From: Dokdonella_A sp046347015
GTDB taxonomy: Bacteria; Pseudomonadota; Gammaproteobacteria; Xanthomonadales; Rhodanobacteraceae
Assembly (NCBI GenBank): GCA_046347015.1
Contig: JAXMHA010000013.1
Location: 1 to 64,000 of the forward strand
Direction: 5' to 3'
Length of the DNA: 64,000 nt
Shown here: positions 16,905-25,867 of the stretch, in pieces
Layout: each line of letters begins with the position of its first letter
How positions within the stretch are numbered: the first letter of the stretch is position 1
Made by a program: the position numbers and the translations under genes
Notes under the pieces: model-generated
The model's database searches: none
What the model saw: the letters and a program-made list of their open reading frames with translations, nothing else
What the model was told of the DNA's origin: nothing

Positions 16905-17858
16905 TCAGCGAAAGCGATCGGTGGCGAGGATCAATTCGTGCGTGTTGCCGGGTTCGAACGCCGAATGCCCGGCATCCGGAACGACCCTGAGATCGGCCTC
17001 GGGCCATGCGCGATGCAAGTCCCACGCGCTGCGCAGCGGACACACGACGTCATAGCGGCCTTGGACGATGACGCCCGGAATGCCGTGCAGGCGGTGCGCA
17101 TCGCGCAGCAATTGGGCGTCGCTGTCGAAGAAGCCGCCGTTCACGAAGTAGTGGCACTCGATGCGCGCGAATGCGAGCGCGAAATCATCGCCCGCGCTGT
17201 GTGCAATGTAGGCTTGGTCCTGGAACAGGAAACTCGTCGACGCCTCCCAGACCGACCACGCCTGCGCCGCCGCAAGGCGCACCGCGGGATCGGGGTCCGT
17301 CAGCCGGCGGTAGTACGCCGTCATCATGTCGCCCCGTTCCCCGGGCGGGATCATTGCGAGGTAAGGCTCCCACGCGTCGGGGAAAATCTCGTTGCATCCG
17401 CCCTGATAGAACCACTCGAGTTCCCGGCGGCGCAGCATGAAGATGCCGCGAAGCACGAGTTCGGTGACGCGCGCCGGATGGGCTTCGGCGTAGGCCAAGG
17501 CGAGCGTCGATCCCCACGAGCCGCCGAAAACCTGCCAGCGTTCGATGCCGAGGTGCTCACGCAACCGTTCGATGTCGGCAACGAGGTCCCACGTCGTGTT
17601 GCCGTCGAGTTCGGCATGCGGCGTCGAACGCCCGCATCCCCGCTGGTCGAACAGGACGATCCGGTAGGCGTCCGGATCGAAGAATCGCCGGCATTTCGCG
17701 TTGCAGCCGGCGCCGGGACCGCCGTGCAGGAACACGGCCGGCTTGCCGTGCGGGTTGCCGCATTGCTCGTAGTACACGCGATGCGGCGCGGCAACGGACA
17801 GAAATCCGGTGTCGAACGGCTCGACCTCCGGATAGAGCGGGCGGCGTTCGGTCGGCAT
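16905..17858 (-). CDS. pip: Proline iminopeptidase
   Basis: This is an alpha/beta hydrolase (peptidase family S33) that releases N-terminal proline from peptides. In its 317 residues the oxyanion motif is HGGPGAG (45-51), the nucleophile elbow GGSWGSTLAL (Ser114), the catalytic Asp lies in VQGRYDVVCP and the His in DAGHSAFEPG. The length and the CRRFFDPDAYRIVLFDQRG motif are standard for cytosolic Pip. It is transcribed from its own minus-strand promoter upstream of the tRNA-Pro region. Confidence 0.95.
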   Translation of the reverse strand: MPTERRPLYPEVEPFDTGFLSVAAPHRVYYEQCGNPHGKPAVFLHGGPGAGCNAKCRRFFDPDAYRIVLFDQRGCGRSTPHAELDGNTTWDLVADIERLREHLGIERWQVFGGSWGSTLALAYAEAHPARVTELVLRGIFMLRRRELEWFYQGGCNEIFPDAWEPYLAMIPPGERGDMMTAYYRRLTDPDPAVRLAAAQAWSVWEASTSFLFQDQAYIAHSAGDDFALAFARIECHYFVNGGFFDSDAQLLRDAHRLHGIPGVIVQGRYDVVCPLRSAWDLHRAWPEADLRVVPDAGHSAFEPGNTHELILATDRFR

Positions 17859-17906
17859 GGGCGGGAACGGTGCCTTGCAGTGCGGCGGTGGCTGACGAAT
17901 CGCCGG

Positions 17907-17983
17907 TGGTCGGGGCGGCGGGATTCGAACCCACGACCTCCTGCCCCCCAGGCAGATGCGCTACCAGGCTGCGCTACGCCCCG
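17907..17983 (-). tRNA. tRNA-Pro (anticodon GGG)
   Basis: The reverse complement folds as a full cloverleaf: acceptor CGGGGCG/CGCCCCG, D-arm GCGC...GCGC, anticodon stem TCTGC/GCAGG with loop CTGGGGG (anticodon GGG), T-arm GTGGG-TTCGAAT-CCCGC, discriminator A and an encoded CCA. The gene is 77 bases long. It lies 72 bases downstream of the merR gene on the same strand, a common gammaproteobacterial arrangement. Confidence 0.97.
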
Positions 17984-18055
17984 ACAAGGCGATTCGAAAC
18001 AACGGGAAATCTTAGCAGAACGGGAGTCGCCATCCCGCGCGCCAGATGCCGGCAA

Positions 18056-18412
18056 TCAACGCTTGAGGATCTGCAGCAGTTCTTCGAGTTCCTGCCGCAC
18101 CTGGCGCACGATCTGGTTCGAGATGCTGGCTTCCATGCGACCGTGCTGGCCTTCGATCCGCTGGCGCGCGCCGGTGATCGTGAAGCCCTGGTCATAGAGG
18201 AGCGCGCGGATGTGCCGGATCATCAGCACGTCGTGGCGCTGGTAGTAGCGGCGGTTGCCGCGCCGCTTGACCGGCTTCAGGTTGGGAAACTCCTGCTCCC
18301 AGTAACGCAGCACGTGCGGCTTGACGCCACACAGTTCGCTGACTTCGCCGATCGTGAAATAGCGTTTGGCCGGGATGACCGGCTGCTCGCTGTTATTGCC
18401 CTGATCCAGCAT
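18056..18412 (-). CDS. MerR-family regulator downstream of ihfA
   Basis: The 118-residue protein has a MerR winged helix: RYFTIGEVSELCGVKPHVLRYWE (residues 17-39), then the wing RRGNRRYYQRHDV and a short C-terminal coiled coil (IVRQVRQELEELLQILKR). There is no cysteine-rich effector domain, so metal sensing is unlikely. This short MerR protein is conserved directly after ihfA in many proteobacteria, but its target is not established. Its start overlaps the end of ihfA by 20 bases, implying coupled translation. Confidence 0.9.
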   Translation of the reverse strand: MLDQGNNSEQPVIPAKRYFTIGEVSELCGVKPHVLRYWEQEFPNLKPVKRRGNRRYYQRHDVLMIRHIRALLYDQGFTITGARQRIEGQHGRMEASISNQIVRQVRQELEELLQILKR

Positions 18413-18692
18413 AGGCTTCTACCCGGATCTTCAGCTTCTGTCCCGGACGGAAGGTCACGACTCGGCGCGCGGAGATCGGAATCTCCTCGCCCGTTTTCGG
18501 ATTCCGCCCAGGCCGCTGATTCTTGAATCGCAGATCGAAATTGCCGAACCCCGACAACTTGACCTGCTCCCCCTTTTCGAGCGCATCCCGCACGACGTCG
18601 AAAAACGCATCGACGAATTCCTTCGCCTCACGCTTGTTCAGCCCGACGTCGAGGAAAAGACGCTCGGCCATCTCCGCCTTCGTCAGCGTCAT
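18393..18692 (-). CDS. ihfA: Integration host factor alpha subunit
   Basis: IHF-alpha pairs with IHF-beta to bend DNA sharply at specific sites. In this 99-residue DNABII protein MTLTKAEMAERLF opens the dimerisation helices, VKLSGFGNFDLR forms the beta saddle and RPGRNPKTGEEIPI the DNA-intercalating arm with the conserved proline. It begins one base after the pheT stop, the same pheT-ihfA linkage as in E. coli, so it is expressed from the pheST operon. Confidence 0.96.
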   Translation of the reverse strand: MTLTKAEMAERLFLDVGLNKREAKEFVDAFFDVVRDALEKGEQVKLSGFGNFDLRFKNQRPGRNPKTGEEIPISARRVVTFRPGQKLKIRVEAYAGSGQ

Positions 18693-18693
18693 C

Positions 18694-21081
18694 TCATCCC
18701 CGCAACCTGGCCCCGAATTCGCGTTCCAGCGCCCCCACCGCCGCAGCCATCCAGCGGTCGGCGTCCTGATCCGTTAGCGTGCGCGAAGCGTCCTGCAAAA
18801 TCAAGCCCATAGCGACACTCTTTCGACCCGGTGTCAAGCCCTGCCCCTGATAAACATCGAAAACCGTGAGTTGCGTCAACCCGGAGCCCACCGCTCCACG
18901 CACACACGCTTCCAATGCCGCCCATGGCACCTCCCGTGCGACCTCCACCGCCAAGTCCCGGCGCAGGGACGGGAAAGCCGGCAGGTCCGTGACACGTGGC
19001 AACGAGCGCCTGGACAGCGCCGCGGCATCAGCCTCGAAGACGACGGCCTCGCCATCGAGATCGAGCGCCTTCGCAACTCCCGGATGTAATGCACCGATCG
19101 TGCCGACGACAGCCCGATCCCGGATGATTCGCGCGCCTCGGCCGGGATGCAGCCACGGCGGCAACCCGCTCGCATCGAACGCCCAGCTTCCCGGGTCACC
19201 GGTCATCGCCAGCACGGACTCGAGATCGCCCTTGATGTCGTGGAAATCGACCGGGCGGCCCTGTTCGCCCCACTGCTCGGCAACAGCCGGACCACAGGCG
19301 ACTGCCGCGATCCGCTCGACTTCGATCGGCGCTGCACCGGGCTCGGCCGAGGCGTGGAACACGCGGCCGATTTCGAACAGGCGGACGCGCGGTTGTTGCC
19401 GGCGGCGATTGCGAATCAGCACATCGACGAGTCCCGGCAACAACGACGTTCGCATCGCGCCAAGTTCGGCCGACAGGGGATTGGACAACATCACCACGCC
19501 GGAATCGCCGTGCCAATCCCGCAACCGCTGCACGTCCGTGAATGCGTAGCACACGGCCTCGTGGTAACCACGCGCCGCCAGTTGGGCACGCAGGTCCGAG
19601 GCCGGCAACCGGGCCTCGTCCGAGCGCGGTTCGGGCGGTGATCCGGCGGGGAGGCGCGATGGTATGCGGTCGTAGCCGTGGATGCGCGCCAGTTCCTCGA
19701 TGAGGTCCTCCTCGCACGCGAGATCAAATCGACGCGAGGGGGGCGTCGCGCGCCAGCCGTCGGGCGTCACCGCGACTTCGAGGTCGAGTGCCGTCAGGAT
19801 CCGCACGACTTCCGCGTCCGGGATGTCGATGCCGAGCACACGCCGGATGCGGTCCCGGCGCAACGAAATCGGCGGCCGCTCCGGCAAGTGGCCGGGGTCG
19901 ACGGCTTCGAGCAGCGGCCCTGCCTGCCCGCCGGCCGCAGCCAGGATCAACGCGGTCGCGTGCTCCACGGCCCGGCGCGGCAGCTCGGGATCGACTCCGC
20001 GCTCGAAGCGATGTGCCGCGTCGGTGACCATGTTGAGGCGCCGGGCGCGCCCGGCGATCGCCATCGGCGTGAAATGCGCGGCCTCGAGGAAAACGTCCTT
20101 CGTGCCATCCGTCACGCGTGTATCGAAACCTCCCATCACGCCGGCCAAGGCAACTGGCCGATCCGCGTCGGTGATGAGCAAGAACCCGGGATCGAGGGAA
20201 ACGTCGTTCCCGTCGAGCAGCTTCAGCGATTCGCCATCGCGCGCGCGGCGCACGCCGATCGGACCCTGCAGCCGCGCCGCATCGAACGCATGCGTCGGCT
20301 GTCCGAGCTCGATCATCACATATTGCGTCACGTCGACCAGCAGGCTGATCGGGCGGATGCCCGACCGCCGCAGGCGTTCGGCGATCCAGCCGGGGGTCGG
20401 CGCGCCGGCATCGACCCCTTCGAGGTAACGACCGCAGTAGCGCGGGCAATCCGCGGGAGCCGCAAGCTCGATCCGGATCCGGCGGTCGGTTTGCCCGGGA
20501 ATCGGCTCGATCGTCACCGGCCGGGCCGGGACGCCGAATGCCGCTGCGACGTCGCTCGCGATGCCGGTCATCGACAGGCAGTCGCCACGATTCGGCGTGA
20601 GCCCAAGATCGAGCACGTGGTCGGGCAGGCCGAGCAAGGCGTCCAGCCGCTGGCCGGGTGACGCGTCGGCCGGCAATTCCAGCAAGCCGGAAGCGTCCGC
20701 GTCGAGCCCGAGTTCGCGCGCCGAACACAGCATGCCGTGCGACTCGACGCCGCGGATGCTGGCAGCCTCGATGGTGACGCCACCCGGCAGCGCCGCGCCG
20801 ACCTTCGCGAGCGGCGCGAGCAGGCCAGCGCGTGCGTTCGGGGCGCCGCACACGACATCCAACTCGGTGTCGCCGGTATCAACGCGACAGACCTGCAGGC
20901 GGTCGGCTTGCGGGTGCCTCGCGCAGGAGATGATCCGCGCGACCACGACGTCGTCGAGACCCGTGCCGATCGCGGCGTCCGCCTCGACTTCGTGGCCGAT
21001 CATGTTCAAGCGCTCGACGAGCGCGTCATGATCCGCGGGCAGGCGGACAATCTCGCGAAGCCAGTTTTCGGAAACCCTCAT
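18694..21081 (-). CDS. pheT: Phenylalanyl-tRNA synthetase beta subunit
   Basis: The 795-residue beta subunit of the alpha2-beta2 synthetase. Domains in order are the N-terminal B1 part MRVSENWLREIVRLP, the EMAP-like tRNA-binding domain (about 40-150, with VVCGAPNARAGLLAPLAKVG), the B3/B4 editing domain (about 215-390), B5 (about 400-475), the catalytic-like core and the C-terminal anticodon-binding FDX-ACB domain (about 700-795). The length is normal. It is separated from pheS by 101 bases and followed immediately by ihfA. Confidence 0.97.
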   Translation of the reverse strand: MRVSENWLREIVRLPADHDALVERLNMIGHEVEADAAIGTGLDDVVVARIISCARHPQADRLQVCRVDTGDTELDVVCGAPNARAGLLAPLAKVGAALPGGVTIEAASIRGVESHGMLCSARELGLDADASGLLELPADASPGQRLDALLGLPDHVLDLGLTPNRGDCLSMTGIASDVAAAFGVPARPVTIEPIPGQTDRRIRIELAAPADCPRYCGRYLEGVDAGAPTPGWIAERLRRSGIRPISLLVDVTQYVMIELGQPTHAFDAARLQGPIGVRRARDGESLKLLDGNDVSLDPGFLLITDADRPVALAGVMGGFDTRVTDGTKDVFLEAAHFTPMAIAGRARRLNMVTDAAHRFERGVDPELPRRAVEHATALILAAAGGQAGPLLEAVDPGHLPERPPISLRRDRIRRVLGIDIPDAEVVRILTALDLEVAVTPDGWRATPPSRRFDLACEEDLIEELARIHGYDRIPSRLPAGSPPEPRSDEARLPASDLRAQLAARGYHEAVCYAFTDVQRLRDWHGDSGVVMLSNPLSAELGAMRTSLLPGLVDVLIRNRRRQQPRVRLFEIGRVFHASAEPGAAPIEVERIAAVACGPAVAEQWGEQGRPVDFHDIKGDLESVLAMTGDPGSWAFDASGLPPWLHPGRGARIIRDRAVVGTIGALHPGVAKALDLDGEAVVFEADAAALSRRSLPRVTDLPAFPSLRRDLAVEVAREVPWAALEACVRGAVGSGLTQLTVFDVYQGQGLTPGRKSVAMGLILQDASRTLTDQDADRWMAAAVGALEREFGARLRG

Positions 21082-21182
21082 CGTTGCTGCCTGTCACCCT
21101 TGCCGCGGGACTCGGCCCGCCGGACTCGCACCGTTGTTCGTGCCGGGCAGACTTCCGTCCGCGCACGTGGATTGGTACCGGC

Positions 21183-22178
21183 CTACGCAAACTGTGCAAG
21201 GAACCTGGTGTCGTTGTCGAAGAACGCCCGCAGGTCCCTGACGCCGTACCGCAGCATCGCCAGCCGCTCGACCCCCATGCCGAACGCGAACCCGGTGTAG
21301 CGATCCGGATCGATGCCGCAATTCGACAGCACGTTCGGATGCACCATGCCGCAGCCGAGGACCTCGAGCCAGCGCGACCCACCCTCTGGCAGATCCCAGC
21401 GGATGATCACGTCGGCGCCGGGCTCGACGAACGGAAAGTACGTCGGCTTGAACATCATCTCGAAGTCGCGCTCGAAAAATGCGCGCAGGAACGCAACCAG
21501 GGTGCCCTTCAAGTCGGCCATCGTCGAACTGTCGTCGACCAGCAGGCCTTCGACCTGATGGAACATCGGCGAGTGCGTCTGGTCGGAATCGCTGCGATAG
21601 ACCTTGCCCGGCGCGATGATCCGCACCGGCGGTTGCGCCTCGCGCAACGTGCGGATCTGCACCGGGGAGGTGTGCGTGCGCAGCAGCCGGCCGTCGCCGA
21701 AATAAAACGTATCGTGCATCGCCCGCGCGGGATGCAGCGCCGGAAAGTTCAAGGCTTCGAAGTTGTGCCAGTCGTCCTCGATCTCGGGACCTTCGGCCAC
21801 CGAATAGCCGAGCTGCGCGAAGATCGCCTCGATGCGATCGAGCGTGCGGGTGATCGGATGGATCGTGCCACGTTGTGCGCGCCGACCGGGTAGCGTGACG
21901 TCGATGCCCTCCGACGCCAGTCGTCTGGCAAGGTCGGACTGCTCGAGTGCCATGCGCCTTGCCGCGATGGCGTCCGTGACCCGCTGCTTCAGCGCGTTGA
22001 TTTCGGCGCCACGCACTTTGCGTGCATCCGGCGGCAAGGCGCCGAGCGCCTTCAGCGCCGTCGTGATCGCGCCGTTCTTGCCGAGCATCGCGACGCGCTG
22101 GCCTTCGAGTGCCTCCAGCGAGGCCGCCGAAGCGATGTCGGACAGCATCGTCGCCGCGGGAATGTCGGAACCACTCAT
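21183..22178 (-). CDS. pheS: Phenylalanyl-tRNA synthetase alpha subunit
   Basis: The 331-residue catalytic subunit charges tRNA-Phe with phenylalanine. An N-terminal coiled coil (residues 1-85) is followed by the class II core: motif 1 around HPITRTLDRIEAIFAQLGY, the conserved EGPEIEDDWHNFEALNFP, motif 2 RIIAPGKVYRSDSDQTHSPMF and motif 3 GFAFGMGVERLAMLRYG. The ATG at 22178 has GGGGGA upstream and gives the normal length; the frame continues 48 codons upstream without homology. I see no Phe-rich leader peptide before it. Confidence 0.97.
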   Translation of the reverse strand: MSGSDIPAATMLSDIASAASLEALEGQRVAMLGKNGAITTALKALGALPPDARKVRGAEINALKQRVTDAIAARRMALEQSDLARRLASEGIDVTLPGRRAQRGTIHPITRTLDRIEAIFAQLGYSVAEGPEIEDDWHNFEALNFPALHPARAMHDTFYFGDGRLLRTHTSPVQIRTLREAQPPVRIIAPGKVYRSDSDQTHSPMFHQVEGLLVDDSSTMADLKGTLVAFLRAFFERDFEMMFKPTYFPFVEPGADVIIRWDLPEGGSRWLEVLGCGMVHPNVLSNCGIDPDRYTGFAFGMGVERLAMLRYGVRDLRAFFDNDTRFLAQFA

Positions 22179-22343
22179 TGCGTCCCCCGGCCCGGAATGG
22201 CTGGAACGACCCGGACCGGATCCCCCGGCGTGGCCGGCGTCGGGATTGCCGCGATCACGCCCGTTCGGCCCGGTGCCGCTGCGCGGGGTGTTGCAAGCCC
22301 CGACGCAGCAGTCCCTGATCATCCAATCATGCGGTGCGCCGGT

Positions 22344-22727
22344 TCACTTTGCGGCGTGGCCCTGCCCGGCACCGCCCAAGGCAGCCTTCGCGCGGCCAGC
22401 CAGCGTGCCGAACGCCGCGATGTCGTGCACGGCGAGATCGGCCAGCACCTTGCGGTCGATCGTGATGCCGGCCTTGCCGAGGCCGTTGATCATCCGGCTG
22501 TAGCTCAGCCCGAATTGGCGCGCACCGGCGTTGATGCGTGCGATCCACAGGCTGCGGAACTGCCGCTTGCGCTGCTTGCGCCCGATGTATGCGTACTGCA
22601 GGGCCTTCGTGACCGCTTGCTTGGCGACGCGATACACCTTGCGGCGCGCGTTGTAGTAACCCTTCGCCTTGTACAGCAGCTTCTTGTGCCGACGCCGGGC
22701 GGTGACACCACGTTTTACTCGTGCCAT
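22344..22727 (-). CDS. rplT: 50S ribosomal protein L20
   Basis: L20 binds 23S rRNA early in 50S assembly and in many bacteria represses its own operon by binding a leader structure. The 127-residue product starts with the canonical MARVKRGVTARRRHKKLL and has the C-terminal globular part LADLAVHDIAAFGTL; the last 12 residues form a slightly extended Ala/Gly tail. It lies 12 bases after rpmI. Confidence 0.97.
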   Translation of the reverse strand: MARVKRGVTARRRHKKLLYKAKGYYNARRKVYRVAKQAVTKALQYAYIGRKQRKRQFRSLWIARINAGARQFGLSYSRMINGLGKAGITIDRKVLADLAVHDIAAFGTLAGRAKAALGGAGQGHAAK

Positions 22728-22739
22728 GTCAGCTCTCCG

Positions 22740-22937
22740 TCAGGCGTAGGGCAGCATGCGACGGACGCGACCGGCGTCCTCGGGGCGTACCTCGTTCGGC
22801 GCACGCAGGCCGCGTTTGCGCTTGGTGGCCTTCTTGGTGAGGATGTGGCTCTTGAACGCGTGGCCGCACTTGAACGAACCCGACGCGCGCTTGCGGAACC
22901 GCTTGGCCGCAGCCCGGTTGGTTTTCATCTTCGGCAT
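22740..22937 (-). CDS. rpmI: 50S ribosomal protein L35
   Basis: L35 is a small structural protein of the large subunit. The 65-residue product shows the typical MPKMKTNRAAAKRFRKR start and SHILTKKATKRKRGLR core. It stands between infC and rplT in the conserved order, with 204 bases of leader between infC and its start. Confidence 0.96.
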   Translation of the reverse strand: MPKMKTNRAAAKRFRKRASGSFKCGHAFKSHILTKKATKRKRGLRAPNEVRPEDAGRVRRMLPYA

Positions 22938-23055
22938 GGTGCAACTCCGTTTTCGGTTTTGGTGACCGGCTGGGGCGGCGACCTCGCGATCGCACTTTCC
23001 ATCCCTGCCCGTTCCGGCTTGTCGGGGACGGCCGGTTGACCGATCGTCCGGTTGG

Positions 23056-23080
23056 CCGTCCGTCGCTCCGCGACGGGCGG
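23056..23080 (-). other. Hairpin in the infC-rpmI spacer, candidate r-protein leader
   Basis: CCGTCCGTCG and CGACGGGCGG form a ten-pair stem around a five-base loop inside the 204-base gap between infC and rpmI. No T-tract follows. In other bacteria L20 binds structures in this region to control rpmI-rplT translation, so this hairpin could belong to such a leader. On the minus-strand transcript one pair becomes an A-C mismatch. The function is inference. Confidence 0.3.
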
Positions 23081-23141
23081 ATGGCCTCGATGCACCGAGG
23101 CGAAACTCGTGTTCCGGCCGGACCGCTCCAGCGCCGCCCGG

Positions 23142-23666
23142 CTATTTCTTCTTCGGCGCAATCATCATCACCATCAGCCGCCCTTCCATGCGCGGATACT
23201 GCTCGATGACCGCGTCCTGCGCGACGTCGGCGGAAATCTTGTCGACCATCGCGCGGCCCAGTTCCTGATGCGCCATTTCACGGCCGCGGAACCGGATCGT
23301 GATCTTGACCTTGTCGCCTTCCTCGAGGAAGCGGCGCAGGTTGCGAAGCTTGATGTTGTAGTCGCCGACGTCGGTCGTCGGACGAAACTTCAGCTCCTTG
23401 ATCTCGACCTGCTTCGACTTCTTGCGGGTCGCCTGCGCCTTCTTCTGCTGCTCGAACTTGAACTTCCCGAAGTCCATGACCCGGCAGACCGGCGGGTCGC
23501 CGTTCGGCTGGATCTCGACCAGGTCAAGCCCGGCTTCCTCGGCCATCGCCAGCGCTTCGTCGCGCGACAGGATTCCGACCTGCTCCCCGTCGGCGCCGAT
23601 GACCCGGACCCGCGGGACGCGGATCTCCTGGTTGCGGCGATTGCCCTTGTTGTCTGTGGTGGCGAT
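23142..23666 (-). CDS. infC: Translation initiation factor IF-3, with ATC start codon
   Basis: IF-3 keeps the ribosomal subunits apart and checks the start codon. Homology begins at a segment reading IATTDNKGNRRNQEIRVPR, whose first codon is ATC at 23666-23664; GGGGAGG lies 7 bases upstream and the TGA of thrS ends 3 bases before. Starting there gives 174 residues, the normal IF-3 length, whereas the first in-frame ATG (23546) would delete a third of the N-domain. Rare AUU/AUC/AUA starts in infC are known and let IF-3 repress its own synthesis. The C-domain GDKVKITIRFRGREMAHQE is intact. Confidence 0.95.
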   Translation of the reverse strand: MATTDNKGNRRNQEIRVPRVRVIGADGEQVGILSRDEALAMAEEAGLDLVEIQPNGDPPVCRVMDFGKFKFEQQKKAQATRKKSKQVEIKELKFRPTTDVGDYNIKLRNLRRFLEEGDKVKITIRFRGREMAHQELGRAMVDKISADVAQDAVIEQYPRMEGRLMVMMIAPKKK

Positions 23667-23669
23667 ACG

Positions 23670-25619
23670 TCATCCTCCCCGCACGTCGGCGACACCCCCG
23701 GCGGCCGCCTCGGCAGCCGGCATTTCCGGGGACCTCAGGTGTTCGGCAAACTCCGGCAGGCCCATTGAACCGAGGTCCTGTCCGGACAGCGCCCGCACGG
23801 ATACGGTGCCGGAAGCCTTCTCGCGGTCACCGACGACCAGAAGGAACGGGACTTTCCCCAGCGTGCGCTCGCGAATCTTATAGCCGATCTTCTCGTTGCG
23901 CAAATCCGCCTCGACCCGGAACCCTTGTCCGGCAAGGGTTTGCGCAATTTCCTTCGCGTAGCCCGCCTGCGCATCCGTGATGTTCAGGACCGCCGCCTGC
24001 ACCGGTGCCAGCCAGACGGGAAAATTGCCGGCGTGGTGCTCGATCAGGATGCCGAGGAAGCGCTCCATCGAGCCGACGATGGCCCGATGCAGCATGACCG
24101 GCGTGTGCCGCTGGGAGTCTTCGCCAACGTACTCGGCGCCCAGGCGCCCCGGCATCGAAAAATCGACCTGCATCGTGCCAAGCTGCCAGTCGCGGCCGAT
24201 CGCGTCGCGCAGGTGGTATTCGATCTTGGGCCCGTAGAAGGCACCCTCGCCCGGCAGTTCCTTCCATTCGGCGCCGGCCTGACGCAGCGCCGAGCGCAGC
24301 GCCTCTTCGGACTTGTCCCAGATGGCGTCATCGCCGATTCGCTTGTCGGGGCGCAACGCCAGCATCAACTCCACGTCCTTGAAGCCGAAATCCGAGTACA
24401 CCTTCAGGGCCTGGCGGTGGAAGTCCACGACTTCCTGCTCGATCTGGGCCTCGGTACAGAAGATGTGACCATCGTCCTGCGTGAACGCGCGCACGCGCAT
24501 CAGTCCGTGCAACGCGCCGGAGGGCTCGTTGCGCGTGCACGAGCCGAACTCGCCGTAGCGGATCGGCAGGTCGCGGTAGCTGTGCAGGCCGTCGTTGTAG
24601 ATTTGCACGTGGCCCGGGCAGTTCATCGGCTTCACCGCGTAGGTGCGCTTTTCCGACTCGGTGAAGAACATGTTGTCCTTGTAGTTGTCCCAGTGGCCGG
24701 ACTTCTTCCACAGCGACACGTCGAGGATCGACGGGCACTTGACCTCCTGGTAACCGGACTCGCGGTACACGCGGCGCATGTACTGTTCGACCTGCTGCCA
24801 AAGCGTCCAACCCTTGGCATGCCAGAACGCCATGCCGGGCGCTTCCTCCTGCATGTGGAACAGGTCGAGCTGCTTGCCGATCTTGCGATGGTCGCGCTTC
24901 TCGGCTTCCTCGAGCTGGGAGAGATACGCGTTGAGGTCCTTGTCGTTGAGCCACGCCGTGCCGTAGATGCGTGACAGCATTTCGTTGTCGGAATTGCCGC
25001 GCCAGTACGCCCCGGCAGTCTTCATCAATCTGAACGACTTCAGGCGCCCGGTATCCGGCACGTGCGGGCCGCGGCAGAGGTCGGTGAACTCACCCTGCGT
25101 ATAGAGCGACAGTTCCTCGTTGGCCGGAATCGCCTCGATGATCTCGGCCTTGTAGTCTTCGCCGAGGCCACGGAAGAACCGCACCGCATCGTCGCGTGAC
25201 TTCACGCTGCGCGACACCGGCAACGCGGCCGCGGCGATCTTCTTCATCTCCGCCTCGATGGCCGGCAGGTCTTCCGGCTTGAACGACTCGCCCTTGGGCG
25301 CGAAGTCGTAATAGAAGCCGTTCTCGATCACCGGACCGATCGTCACCTGGGTACCCGGGTGGAGCCGTTGCACGGCCTGCGCCAGCAGGTGCGCCGTGGA
25401 GTGCCGGATGATGTCGAGTGCCTCGGGAGACTTCTCGGTGATGATTTCGACACGCGCATCGCGATCGACCACGTGCGAAAGGTCAACCACCCGGCCGTCG
25501 ACCTTGGCGGCGAGAGCGGCCTTGGCGAGGCCAGCGCCGATCGAAGCGGCGACGTCGCGGACACTGGGCGGCGCATCGAATGTTTTCTTGCTGTCGTCGG
25601 GAAGCGTGATCGTGATCAT
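23670..25619 (-). CDS. thrS: Threonyl-tRNA synthetase
   Basis: The 649-residue class II synthetase charges tRNA-Thr. Domains in order are an N-terminal TGS domain (MITITLPDDSKKTFDA), the N2 editing domain (HSTAHLLAQAVQRLHPG with the HxxxH motif near residues 75-79), the catalytic core (PMNCPGHVQIY, RYGEFGSCTRNEPSGALHGL motif 2, GRDWQLGTMQVDFSMP) and the C-terminal anticodon-binding domain. The ATG at 25619 matches the family start; the frame is open 83 codons further upstream through the leader. The stop lies 3 bases before infC. Confidence 0.97.
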   Translation of the reverse strand: MITITLPDDSKKTFDAPPSVRDVAASIGAGLAKAALAAKVDGRVVDLSHVVDRDARVEIITEKSPEALDIIRHSTAHLLAQAVQRLHPGTQVTIGPVIENGFYYDFAPKGESFKPEDLPAIEAEMKKIAAAALPVSRSVKSRDDAVRFFRGLGEDYKAEIIEAIPANEELSLYTQGEFTDLCRGPHVPDTGRLKSFRLMKTAGAYWRGNSDNEMLSRIYGTAWLNDKDLNAYLSQLEEAEKRDHRKIGKQLDLFHMQEEAPGMAFWHAKGWTLWQQVEQYMRRVYRESGYQEVKCPSILDVSLWKKSGHWDNYKDNMFFTESEKRTYAVKPMNCPGHVQIYNDGLHSYRDLPIRYGEFGSCTRNEPSGALHGLMRVRAFTQDDGHIFCTEAQIEQEVVDFHRQALKVYSDFGFKDVELMLALRPDKRIGDDAIWDKSEEALRSALRQAGAEWKELPGEGAFYGPKIEYHLRDAIGRDWQLGTMQVDFSMPGRLGAEYVGEDSQRHTPVMLHRAIVGSMERFLGILIEHHAGNFPVWLAPVQAAVLNITDAQAGYAKEIAQTLAGQGFRVEADLRNEKIGYKIRERTLGKVPFLLVVGDREKASGTVSVRALSGQDLGSMGLPEFAEHLRSPEMPAAEAAAGGVADVRGG

Positions 25620-25738
25620 GGTCGAGGAAAGTTCGGGTTGTCTCTGAATCCGGGACGCGATGCCGGTGCGGAAAGCGACCTGTTCGCTTCCAATCCGAGT
25701 GGGAGGTTCCGCCGGTAACCCTTCGAAATCCCAAGCAC

Positions 25739-25760
25739 AAAAAAAGGCGCCAAGGCGCCC
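25739..25760 (-). terminator. Intrinsic terminator in the thrS leader (attenuator)
   Basis: On the minus strand GGCGC-CTTG-GCGCC is followed directly by seven T residues, a strong intrinsic terminator located about 120 bases before the thrS start codon and about 110 bases after the predicted promoter -10 box. No gene ends upstream of it on this strand, so it must act on the thrS transcript itself. Confidence 0.8.
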
Positions 25761-25786
25761 TCGTGGAACGGTCCCGGCCCGGATGC

Positions 25787-25813
25787 TCAGCTTGGCGAGT
25801 ACGTAGTCACCAT
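25787..25813 (-). CDS. Candidate thrS leader peptide with tandem Thr codons
   Basis: ATG GTG ACT ACG TAC TCG CCA AGC TGA encodes MVTTYSPS. It sits between a minus-strand promoter and the leader terminator. Its CGCCAAG (25797-25791) is exactly complementary to CTTGGCG (25754-25748) of the terminator hairpin, so a ribosome paused at the two Thr codons could let an antiterminator form. There is no clear ribosome-binding site and only two Thr codons, so the assignment is tentative. Confidence 0.4.
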   Translation of the reverse strand: MVTTYSPS

Positions 25814-25867
25814 GTCGCACTCTCGACCGGCGTCGCCGCGGGCCACCTGTCTCGAATATCGCCTGCA

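Noticed and set aside
22179..22343. Possible pheM-like attenuator before pheS
   Set aside because: The gap has no Phe-rich short ORF and no terminator with a T-tract.
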